Assembly: GCA_900555715.1 (NCBI GenBank)
Contig: USMC01000001.1
Coordinates: 1 to 64,000, forward strand
DNA length: 64,000 nucleotides
Source of the DNA: an uncultured Porphyromonadaceae bacterium
GTDB taxonomy: Bacteria; Bacteroidota; Bacteroidia; Bacteroidales; Muribaculaceae
Direction: 5' to 3'
Part shown: in pieces, positions 50,813-58,164 of the stretch
How positions within the stretch are numbered: position 1 is the first letter of the stretch
Layout of the letters: the number at the start of each line of letters is the position of its first letter
Notes under the pieces: generated by a model
The model's database searches: none
What the model was told of the DNA's origin: nothing
The model's input: the letters and a program-made list of their open reading frames with translations, nothing else
Program-made: the position numbers and the translations under genes

Positions 50813-50959
50813 TAAAAAATTTTGATGAGTTCAGATAATTATGGAAAAATTTCTTTATTAATAAAATTTAATAGTGCTTTCTCTTTCTCTGCCCCCGCAA
50901 GAACAACGAACTGAAGAGCCTGAAAGTTTTGCCGGAGCAGAATCTAACAACAGTCCGAA

Positions 50960-51107
50960 CACCACCGCAGGGGCGCTTCACAGTGCCCCTGCGGTGGTTA
51001 AACCAATCATTATCATAATTCTTGCAATGGAAAAAGTAATCTTGCTATGTACTATTCAAACACCGCGCCGTGAAAATAGTTCAGTCACCTCAAAAAATAT
51101 TTTTTGA
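50960..51107 (+). repeat. Intergenic element, copy 2 (hairpin plus conserved short ORF)
   Basis: Same order and orientation as copy 1, 2069 bp away. Stem 50961-50976 with 50983-50998, identical loop TTCACA, with the compensatory pair 50971 G and 50988 C. The conserved core runs to about 51058, then divergence grows but GCGCC, GTGAAAA, AGTTCA and TCAAAAAA still align. The ORF at 51027-51107 starts MEKVILLCTI and is 26 codons long. It sits between the divergent pckA and the exported-protein gene. Confidence 0.8.
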
Positions 51108-51189
51108 CGGCATAAAGGTCCTGTCTGTCTCCTCTGCGTAAAATTTTCGTGAATTTTATATCGAAAGCCGAAAGTTTCGAGTTAATAAT

Positions 51190-51220
51190 TTTGACATGAC
51201 GAAAATTGTGTATAACTTTG
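51190..51220 (+). promoter_or_regulatory. Complete Bacteroidetes promoter: -33 TTTG and -7 TAACTTTG
   Basis: TTTG at 51190-51193 and TAACTTTG at 51213-51220 with a 19-bp spacer, the best full promoter match in the window. The transcript would carry a leader of about 50 nt before the ATG at 51277. Confidence 0.75.
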
Positions 51221-51276
51221 CGCATCACCTTAAAGAATCATTTATCACGGACACATTAACCCTAAATATCAGTTAT

Positions 51277-52098
51277 ATGAAAAAAACTTTACTCACTGCA
51301 ATGTGCCTCGGCGCAGCTTTCTGCATGCAGGCACAGACTGTTCTTTTTGAAGACGATTTTGAATGGCTCGCTCCCTGGTCCGCTTATGAAAACGACAAGG
51401 GTCAGAAAGTAGGCGACACTGTAGGAGAGAATAATCCAGATGTCTACTGTCCTTTTATCACAACTTCGAAAATCGACGGAGTCTCTTCTCTTGACGCATT
51501 GAAAGAAAAAGGCTATGATATCCTTCTTGCTCAGAACGGTAAGGATGACAGTGAAGCTGGTCAGAGCTGCTATCTTCAGGTGAACTATCTCAAATTCGGC
51601 AAAAGCGGCTATCAGAGCGGTGTTAAGCTGCCTTCTGTAACCCCTGCTGCCGGCACTACCGTTACTGTCGCTTTCGACTGGACAAAGCAGCGTCAGGGAG
51701 AGAGTGCCGGATTCAAGTTCGATCCCACTCAGCTTGTTGTTATAGTTGTCAACGGCGAGAATGAGACACAGTTTGCTGTTCCTACTCTTGATATCGAAGA
51801 CGGTGCTGCTCTTTCATGGACAAGCACTTCAGTGACTCTTGAAAATGCTACAATCAATGCCGACACCAAGCTTATCATCCGTCCGGAAGATTCACAGTGG
51901 CGTGCAAAAGGTCAGCACCGCTGGTTCATCGACAACATTAAGGTGACAGCTACACAGAGCACCGGTATCAGCGAAATCGCTGCTGATGCAGAGGCTCCCG
52001 TTGTTTACTATAACCTCCAGGGCGTACGCGTTGCCAATCCCAAGGGTCTTGTTATCCGCAAGCAGGGCAACACCGTCAGCAAGGTCGTTGTAAAATAA
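51277..52098 (+). CDS. Secreted beta-sandwich protein with shared C-terminal tail (paralogue of the protein at 54404)
   Basis: A 273-residue protein: signal peptide MKKTLLTAMCLGAAFCMQAQ, opening TVLFEDDFEWLAPWSAY, a beta-rich body with TVTVAFDWTKQ and HRWFIDNIKVTA, and a C-terminal tail VYYNLQGVRV plus GLVIRKQGNTVSKVVVK. The body resembles carbohydrate-binding or PCMD-like sandwiches but carries no clear family signature. The start at 51277 is chosen for the signal peptide; an upstream reading from 51196 overlaps the promoter. Confidence 0.7.
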   Translation: MKKTLLTAMCLGAAFCMQAQTVLFEDDFEWLAPWSAYENDKGQKVGDTVGENNPDVYCPFITTSKIDGVSSLDALKEKGYDILLAQNGKDDSEAGQSCYLQVNYLKFGKSGYQSGVKLPSVTPAAGTTVTVAFDWTKQRQGESAGFKFDPTQLVVIVVNGENETQFAVPTLDIEDGAALSWTSTSVTLENATINADTKLIIRPEDSQWRAKGQHRWFIDNIKVTATQSTGISEIAADAEAPVVYYNLQGVRVANPKGLVIRKQGNTVSKVVVK

Positions 52099-52120
52099 GC
52101 AAAAATATCATCAATAATGA

Positions 52121-52150
52121 AGCCTCTCCTGCGACGGGGAGGCTTTTTTA
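52121..52150 (+). terminator. Intrinsic terminator
   Basis: Stem AGCCTCTCC / GGGGAGGCT with loop TGCGAC, followed by a T-run (52144-52149). Confidence 0.85.
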
Positions 52151-52218
52151 AACAATGTCCTGCAATGTCGTGTTATAGACAGTAGGCATAATTAAACAAC
52201 ATCTAAAGCATAAATATT

Positions 52219-52518
52219 ATGAGCGAATTTACAGATCTTATCAGTAAGGAGAAACCCACTCTGGTCGATTTCTTCGCCACGTGGTGTGGTCCGTGCAGGA
52301 TGCAGGGTCCCATTCTCGAAGACCTGAAAAAAACAATAGGCGATAAAGCTAACATTGTTAAAGTAGATATTGACAACAATCAGGCTCTTGCCGCACAGTA
52401 TAATGTTCAGTCCGTGCCCACTCTTATCCTTTTCAAGAGCGGTGAGCCGATATGGCGCGGAACAGGCGTCCACCGTGTCGAGCAGCTCCTGACTGTGATG
52501 AAAGACTACGTCGGCTGA
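52219..52518 (+). CDS. trxA: Thioredoxin
   Basis: A 99-residue thioredoxin with the redox motif ATWCGPCRM at about residues 20-28 and the cis-Pro loop SVPTLILF near residue 65. There is no signal peptide, so it acts in the cytosol. It is a single gene followed by a long palindrome. No thioredoxin reductase is in the window. Confidence 0.93.
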   Translation: MSEFTDLISKEKPTLVDFFATWCGPCRMQGPILEDLKKTIGDKANIVKVDIDNNQALAAQYNVQSVPTLILFKSGEPIWRGTGVHRVEQLLTVMKDYVG

Positions 52519-52551
52519 ATGATATAAATTTTTTATAGACACAGCAAACTG

Positions 52552-52595
52552 ACATCCTGTCAAAAGTGGTTAAAATACCACTTTTGACAGGATGT
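52552..52595. terminator. 19-bp perfect palindrome between trxA and the ATPase gene
   Basis: Stem ACATCCTGTCAAAAGTGGT and its exact complement around TAAAAT. It sits between convergent genes and probably ends transcription from either side, although no strong T-run follows. Confidence 0.7.
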
Positions 52596-52634
52596 ATTTA
52601 TACAGAAGGTAAGTTAAATCTGTTGTATCTGATT

Positions 52635-54095
52635 TTATTCTGCAAACAAATCATCGAGGATCACAAAAGAGTTTATCTCAAGCTTCTGTGGATTCTGAAC
52701 TACTCCGGCAGAAGTAATCATCGTCAGATGAATACCCTTCTTAGGAGCAATTTCCTGTTGGTAACGTCCTCTCCTAAGCCTTAATCTATGCATATACTCA
52801 GGAGTAATTGCAAAAGCTTCGTCTGTAAACTTGATTTCGCATAGATTAACCATATTATCGGCTCTATCAATCACCATATCTATCTGCATACCTGGGTATT
52901 CGTCAGTTTTGGGAGCATTCCAAGAGAATTGCTTACAATAGACACCCGATATTCCCAATGCTTTTTGGATCTGGGACAGATGCTGCATACAAACTCTCTC
53001 AAAAGCAATCCCTCTCCAGGCCTGATGTTCTCCAGAATTGTGGTTAATAGTCCAATAATTAGATTGTTCTTTCCGATTTAAAATATATTCATGATAAAAT
53101 AAAGTATAATTATCTATCAGTTGGTATATGGCTCCGCGTTTCTGTTTGGTAGGTTGTGAAATCTGTCTTATGAACCCGCACATGCTGAGATTTTCAAGAA
53201 TTGTAGTGAGGCTTGCAGACATCCCTATCCCAGAGCATTCTGATATTTCTTTAGCAGTCAATCCTTTTTTCTTATGCACAAGAGCATTTATTACTGTCTC
53301 ATATCTCTCAGGGAAAGAAAACATTGATGAAAACAAGGCTCTATATTCCATTTTCATTGGAGCTCGTTCTGAAAAGAACATTCGGTCAATGTTCACATAC
53401 AGACTTTGTGACGGGTCGATCATTTTCCAGTAGTGTGGAACTCCACCCAGAATCATATATGCTTCAGTTATCATGTATCGGGACCATCCGAAATTATTAA
53501 GCTCACAAAATTCTTCACATTCATGCAAGGAGAAAGGGGCTAATTCTATTTGTCTGGTAACCCTGTTGTATAGACCTCCATGGTTACGGAATACTTTATT
53601 AATCATCCACGATGTAGCGCTACCACAGACAACCAAAACAATATCATTTGTCCAGGCAGCCCAGTCATTCCAAAAATGACCTAATGCCTTTAAAAAATCA
53701 GACCCTTTCGCATCCATCCATGGAAGTTCGTCAAGAAAAACAATTTTCTTATCAGACTGTTTCGCTTCAATCGATTTCGTCTCCAACAATTTTTTCAATA
53801 ATGAGAATGCATCAAACCAATTTTGTGGTTTTGCGCATTTATGCAATCCTTGACTTAACATACTTCTATAAAACTCCCCAAGCTGTTGACGAGTATTATA
53901 CTCCTCGACTCCTGTATAAGAGAATGCAAACGCATTTTCAAATACCTTCTTCACAAGGAATGTCTTTCCGATTCTGCGTCGTCCATAGATAGCTATAAAT
54001 TCTGATTCGTTGGAATGCAGAGCGCTTAGAAGCTCCTTCTGAGGCTCCTTCCTGCCAATTAATGTTGTGGAAATACCACTATTCATCTTATTCAT
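52635..54095 (-). CDS. DUF234-type ATPase (archaeal-ATPase/STAND-like with nuclease-like tail)
   Basis: A 486-residue protein with an N-terminal P-loop ATPase (YGRRRIGKTFLV near residue 38; Walker B KIVFLDELPWMD near residue 117). A winged-helix region (GLTAKEISECSGIGMSASL) and a C-terminal DUF234 domain with PD-(D/E)xK text (QIDMVIDRADN, then LCEIKFTDEAF) follow. Such proteins are abundant in Bacteroidales and archaea and have no firm role; relatives occur near defence and mobile genes. The AT-rich composition and isolated position suggest transfer. The ATG at 54095 lies 4 nt after a -7 box; a second Met is at 54086. Confidence 0.85.
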   Translation of the reverse strand: MNKMNSGISTTLIGRKEPQKELLSALHSNESEFIAIYGRRRIGKTFLVKKVFENAFAFSYTGVEEYNTRQQLGEFYRSMLSQGLHKCAKPQNWFDAFSLLKKLLETKSIEAKQSDKKIVFLDELPWMDAKGSDFLKALGHFWNDWAAWTNDIVLVVCGSATSWMINKVFRNHGGLYNRVTRQIELAPFSLHECEEFCELNNFGWSRYMITEAYMILGGVPHYWKMIDPSQSLYVNIDRMFFSERAPMKMEYRALFSSMFSFPERYETVINALVHKKKGLTAKEISECSGIGMSASLTTILENLSMCGFIRQISQPTKQKRGAIYQLIDNYTLFYHEYILNRKEQSNYWTINHNSGEHQAWRGIAFERVCMQHLSQIQKALGISGVYCKQFSWNAPKTDEYPGMQIDMVIDRADNMVNLCEIKFTDEAFAITPEYMHRLRLRRGRYQQEIAPKKGIHLTMITSAGVVQNPQKLEINSFVILDDLFAE

Positions 54096-54099
54096 GCTG

Positions 54100-54107
54100 C
54101 AAAATTA
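54100..54107 (-). promoter_or_regulatory. -7 box TAATTTTG (minus strand), 4 nt before the ATPase start
   Basis: Perfect TAnnTTTG ending 4 nt before the ATG at 54095, so the mRNA would be leaderless or use the Met at 54086. Confidence 0.55.
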
Positions 54108-54115
54108 TACATAAT

Positions 54116-54176
54116 TTTCGTCAGGTGCTTACTTTTAGGATAAAAAAAAGCCCTTAAAAGTAAGTATCTGACGAAA
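54116..54176. repeat. Long imperfect inverted repeat upstream of the ATPase gene
   Basis: TTTCGTCAGGTGCTTACTTTT (first 20 bases quoted as TTTCGTCAGGTGCTTACTTT) faces AAAAGTAAGTATCTGACGAAA around an A-rich centre. About 19 of 21 outer positions pair. It lies 9 nt beyond the -7 box, where an operator or a small mobile element end could be. The rest of the gap 54177-54403 is AT-rich and shows nothing else I can name. Confidence 0.6.
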
Positions 54177-54403
54177 GTCTACTGTCTTCGCACCTAAAAA
54201 GTGCCATGAACTTTAAATATTCGAGTTCATTCACACGATTTACAGCGAAATACTTGCATATTCCGGGGATTCTGGCGAACTTTGCTATAAAGTTGAGTAT
54301 AAGCTGAGTAACAGTTCTTAGTAGTTTGAAAAGTCGTCAAGTTGCTAATAACAGGTGTTTTGTATAACTTTTATTTATGTATTTATCTGTAGATGTCTGT
54401 TTT

Positions 54404-55270
54404 ATGAGAAGGACCATATTCTCTCTTGCTCTTGCCGTTTCCGGAGCGCTGTGTGCCAATGCACAAGGCATAATCTTCGGCAGGGACGACTTTGGCTGGA
54501 CGAGACAGTTCACTGCAGAATATGGCTGCGGCGACCCTGTGGGCACGGACAATGCTGATACAATGAGTCTACCGTTTACGGGCAAGCCAGCTGTCGACGG
54601 CAATGAAAACACCATCTTCGGATATTTCTGGAACACTTTAGGTTATACAGCTCGAGCTTTTCCTGACGCCGCTTGCTATGAGATTTTCGGTTATGACGGT
54701 TATATCCGTATCGGTGGCGACGAAATCCACAACCAGGGCATAGAGTGGGGCGGTATCCGCTGGAATCCCGGTAAATTCAACAACTGGAATGAAATGGACA
54801 ACCCAGACGAATGTTACTTTTCCTTCGACTGGTGTCCCTTCAAAGCAGCCGACGGAACTTATGATCCTACGGAGCTCCGGCTCGAAACCCGTCCCGGCGA
54901 CGTAGTCAACATCACAGAGATCAGGCACGACCTTCACGACGGCGAGCCGATGCGCTGGATACATGTGGAAATCGACCTGTATAATACCGAATATATCGAC
55001 GGCTCCCGCCGTGTGCGGCCTCAGCTCGACAGATTTACCAGCTTCTACCTCGGCGCGCTCGGCGACAGGCAGAAGAACGGTCGTCACCGCTACTACATCG
55101 ACAATCTGATGCTCCACAGCGAGCCTATGTCGGGTGTGGGCAACATAACGGTGGAAGATACTGGTGCGCCTGTCGAGTATTATAACCTTCAGGGCGTACG
55201 TCTGGCGGAACCCGAAGGTCTTGTAATCCGCAGGCACGGTAAGAGCGTCCGCAAGGTGATTATGAGATAA
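54404..55270 (+). CDS. Secreted beta-sandwich protein with shared C-terminal tail (paralogue of the protein at 51277)
   Basis: A 288-residue protein: signal peptide MRRTIFSLALAVSGALCANAQ (cleavage near residue 21), opening GIIFGRDDFGWTRQF, then the body motifs CYFSFDWCPF, YDPTELRLETR and HRYYIDNLML. The tail is EYYNLQGVRL plus GLVIRRHGKSVRKVIMR. The FDW and (R)W/YFIDN/YYIDN positions and the tail align with the protein at 51277, so the two are paralogues separated by trxA and the ATPase. The function is unknown. The Met at 54404 fits the signal peptide; the upstream Met at 54377 would spoil it. Confidence 0.7.
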   Translation: MRRTIFSLALAVSGALCANAQGIIFGRDDFGWTRQFTAEYGCGDPVGTDNADTMSLPFTGKPAVDGNENTIFGYFWNTLGYTARAFPDAACYEIFGYDGYIRIGGDEIHNQGIEWGGIRWNPGKFNNWNEMDNPDECYFSFDWCPFKAADGTYDPTELRLETRPGDVVNITEIRHDLHDGEPMRWIHVEIDLYNTEYIDGSRRVRPQLDRFTSFYLGALGDRQKNGRHRYYIDNLMLHSEPMSGVGNITVEDTGAPVEYYNLQGVRLAEPEGLVIRRHGKSVRKVIMR

Positions 55271-55299
55271 TAGAATTCTTTTCAAAACGCGGAAATTGT

Positions 55300-55307
55300 T
55301 AACTTTG
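55300..55307 (+). promoter_or_regulatory. -7 box TAACTTTG of polA
   Basis: Perfect TAnnTTTG 26 nt before the polA start at 55334. Confidence 0.6.
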
Positions 55308-55333
55308 CAGAGCAACACGAGCGTTATATTACT

Positions 55334-58033
55334 ATGGAAGAAAAAAAACTGTTTCTACTCGATGCGTATGCCCTTATCTACCGGGCGTATTATGCCCTGA
55401 TGCGTTCGCCCCGCGTCAATAGCAAAGGCTTCAACACTTCGGCTATTTTCGGCTTCTGTCTGGCGCTGGACGACCTTATGCGCAAGGAGAATCCCGGTTA
55501 TATCGCAGTGTGCTTCGACCCGGCGCATGGGAAGACCTTCCGCCACGATGAATATCCCGAATATAAGGCGGGTCGCGACAAGCAGCCCGAAGATATAACG
55601 CTTGCAATACCGTACATAAAGTCTATCCTTGCGGCGATGCACATTCCCGTTGTGGAAGTGGAGGGTTACGAGGCCGACGACGTCATAGGCACGCTTTCAC
55701 GGCGCGCCACCGCCGAAGGATTCACAACATATATGATGACTCCCGACAAGGACTACGGACAGCTCGTTGACGAACATGTGTTCCAGTACCGTCCCGCCAT
55801 CAAGGGTCAGGGTTTCGAGGTGCGCGGTCCACGCGAGGTGTGCGAACGCTACGGCATAAGCGATCCACGTCAGGTCATCGACCTTCTTGCTCTCGAAGGC
55901 GACGCCTCCGATAACGTTCCTGGATGTCCCGGCGTGGGAGAGAAGACGGCAGCCAAGCTTATCGCCGAATTCGGCAGTGTGGAGAATCTTCTCGCTTCCA
56001 CCGACCGTCTCAAGGGCGCTCTTCAGAAAAAAATTGTCGACAATGCCGATCAGATCCGTCTGTCGAAACATCTTGTCACCATTGTCACCGACGTTCCCCT
56101 CGACTTCGAGCCCGATTCTCTGCGCCGCTGCGAGCCCGACACAGAGGCACTCATGGCTCTATATAAAGAACTTGAATTCAACTCCTTCATGGCGAAGCTT
56201 AAAACGATGCGTACTCCTGAACCCGCCGCGCCGGTACAGCCGCAGTCGCAGCCGAGCCTTTTCGACAGCATAGCGCCTGAAGCGACACCGGGTGTGAACG
56301 TTGACGCGGACATACTCGGCAACGATGAGGAAATCGCAGATTTCATGCGCGGGCTCATCCATGCCGGTACGGGCGGCATGGCAATGCGCATCGAAGGAGC
56401 GGAAGCGATGACAGCCCGTGCGTCGGCGATTTCTTTTGCCTATATGCCCGACGGCTCCGACAGCTATCGTGCCGGCACTGTGCTGCTCCCTGACGATCCC
56501 TCGAGGCGCGCCGGTATTGCCGAATTGCTTGAACCTGTGTTCACTGCACATGGCGTGACACTCTGCAGCGACGATGTCAAGCGCGACATGCTCGTGCTGC
56601 GGCGCATGGGAGTTGTCTTCGACGGGGCGCGGTGGTTCGACACCGCTGTGGCGCACTATCTCTGCAATCCGGATCTGCGTCACGACACGCCGTCGCTAGC
56701 CATGAGCTATCTCGGTATTGATGTTGCCGCTGACGATATGCCGGCGCTTGCCACGGCGTGCCTGCGCCTGAAGCCGCTGCTCGAAAAAGAATGTGCCGAA
56801 AAAGGCATGACGGAACTTCTGGAGAAGGTCGAGGAGCCGTTTGTCGGCGTGCTCGCCTCAATGGAATGGGAGGGCGCGCGCATAGACGTCAACGAACTGC
56901 GCCGGCTCTCCGGCGAACTCACGGGACGTCTCCGCAAGCTCGAGGAAGAGGCATACGCTATGGCAGGTCGTCCGTTCAACATCAGTTCGCCGTCGCAGGT
57001 GGGGCAGATTCTGTTCGACGAGATGGCTATAGACCCGAAGGCGCGGAAGACAAAGGGCGGCTCGTGGTCGACAGCCGAAGATGTGCTCGAAAAATACGCC
57101 GCAGAAGTGCCATTGGTAAGACTTATCCTCGACATACGCGGGCTCAAGAAACTGCTTGCAACATACGTCGACGCTCTGCCTAAGCTCATCAACCCAGTCA
57201 CCGGACGCATACACACCACATACAATCAGACCGTCACCGCTACCGGACGCATATCTTCCGCCAATCCTAATCTGCAGAATATTCCCATCCGCACCGACGA
57301 CGGACGCGAGATACGCCGCGCCTTCGTGCCCGAACCGGGATGCCTTATGATGTCTGCCGACTATTCGCAGATTGAGCTGCGCCTTATGGCGGACCTCAGC
57401 GGCGACAAAGGAATGATCGACGCCTTCCTGAGCGGCGAGGACATACACCGCAGCACAGCGGCTAAAATCTATCATCTGCCTATCGCGGAAGTCACTGACA
57501 ACCAGCGCCGCAATGCCAAGACCGCCAATTTCGGCATCATCTACGGAATATCGGCGTTCGGACTCTCGGAGCGCCTTGGCATTCCTCGCGGTGAGGCGAA
57601 GGAGCTCATCGACGGCTATCTCAACACATATCCTGCCGTGCAGGAGTATATTAAGAATTCCATCGAATCGGCACGTACAAATGGTTTCGTCGCCACCATT
57701 ATGGGTCGTCGGCGCTATCTTCCCGACATCAATTCGCGCAGCAACACCGTGCGCAGCTATGCCGAGCGCAATGCCGTCAACGCTCCGCTGCAAGGCTCCG
57801 CCGCCGACATAATCAAGGTGGCGATGGTGAGCATACACGATGAAATACGCCGCCGCGGGCTGCGCTCGCGCATGATAATGCAGGTTCACGACGAACTCAT
57901 CTTCAATGTCGTCCCCTCCGAGCTCGGCGTCATGCAGGAACTTGTGCCGCGCCTGATGGCAAATGCCTATCACGGCACCGTCCCTCTCGAAGTAGCCGCC
58001 GGCACCGGCACAAACTGGCTCGAAGCCCACTGA
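55334..58033 (+). CDS. polA: DNA polymerase I
   Basis: A 899-residue Pol I for Okazaki fragment processing and repair. The N-terminal 5'-3' exonuclease has FLLDAYALIYRAYYAL, EGYEADDVIGTL and ALEGDASDNVPG (residues 1-290). The polymerase domain has all three motifs: DYSQIELR (motif A, near residue 675), RRNAKTANFGIIYG (motif B, near 722) and QVHDELIF (motif C, near 851). In the middle 3'-5' exonuclease-like domain the usual DTE metal motif is replaced (GGMAMRIEGAE near residue 345) and the third acidic site is not recognisable. Proofreading is therefore probably lost. Confidence 0.97.
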   Translation: MEEKKLFLLDAYALIYRAYYALMRSPRVNSKGFNTSAIFGFCLALDDLMRKENPGYIAVCFDPAHGKTFRHDEYPEYKAGRDKQPEDITLAIPYIKSILAAMHIPVVEVEGYEADDVIGTLSRRATAEGFTTYMMTPDKDYGQLVDEHVFQYRPAIKGQGFEVRGPREVCERYGISDPRQVIDLLALEGDASDNVPGCPGVGEKTAAKLIAEFGSVENLLASTDRLKGALQKKIVDNADQIRLSKHLVTIVTDVPLDFEPDSLRRCEPDTEALMALYKELEFNSFMAKLKTMRTPEPAAPVQPQSQPSLFDSIAPEATPGVNVDADILGNDEEIADFMRGLIHAGTGGMAMRIEGAEAMTARASAISFAYMPDGSDSYRAGTVLLPDDPSRRAGIAELLEPVFTAHGVTLCSDDVKRDMLVLRRMGVVFDGARWFDTAVAHYLCNPDLRHDTPSLAMSYLGIDVAADDMPALATACLRLKPLLEKECAEKGMTELLEKVEEPFVGVLASMEWEGARIDVNELRRLSGELTGRLRKLEEEAYAMAGRPFNISSPSQVGQILFDEMAIDPKARKTKGGSWSTAEDVLEKYAAEVPLVRLILDIRGLKKLLATYVDALPKLINPVTGRIHTTYNQTVTATGRISSANPNLQNIPIRTDDGREIRRAFVPEPGCLMMSADYSQIELRLMADLSGDKGMIDAFLSGEDIHRSTAAKIYHLPIAEVTDNQRRNAKTANFGIIYGISAFGLSERLGIPRGEAKELIDGYLNTYPAVQEYIKNSIESARTNGFVATIMGRRRYLPDINSRSNTVRSYAERNAVNAPLQGSAADIIKVAMVSIHDEIRRRGLRSRMIMQVHDELIFNVVPSELGVMQELVPRLMANAYHGTVPLEVAAGTGTNWLEAH

Positions 58034-58077
58034 CACCCCTTACCCAATAATCAAAAGGTGCAAAAAATGGGCGAGGG

Positions 58078-58109
58078 TTTGGACATTTGGAAAAGTATTT
58101 GTAAGTTTG
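58078..58109 (+). promoter_or_regulatory. Promoter of the fumarase gene: -33 TTTG and -7 TAAGTTTG
   Basis: TTTG at 58078-58081 and TAAGTTTG at 58102-58109, spacer 20 bp, leader about 50 nt. Confidence 0.65.
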
Positions 58110-58164
58110 CATTTTAGAGCGCGTGGTGCGCCCGATAATGTAAAACACTATACAGAAAACATAT

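Noticed and set aside
50874..51107. A 77-residue open frame running through element copy 2
   Set aside because: It starts in low-complexity sequence, crosses the hairpin, and copy 1 has no equivalent. Only the internal MEKVILLCTI start is shared.
48891..51107. The repeats around pckA as ends of an IS-type transposon
   Set aside because: They are direct repeats with no transposase, and the enclosed gene is a normal core gene with its own promoter and terminator.
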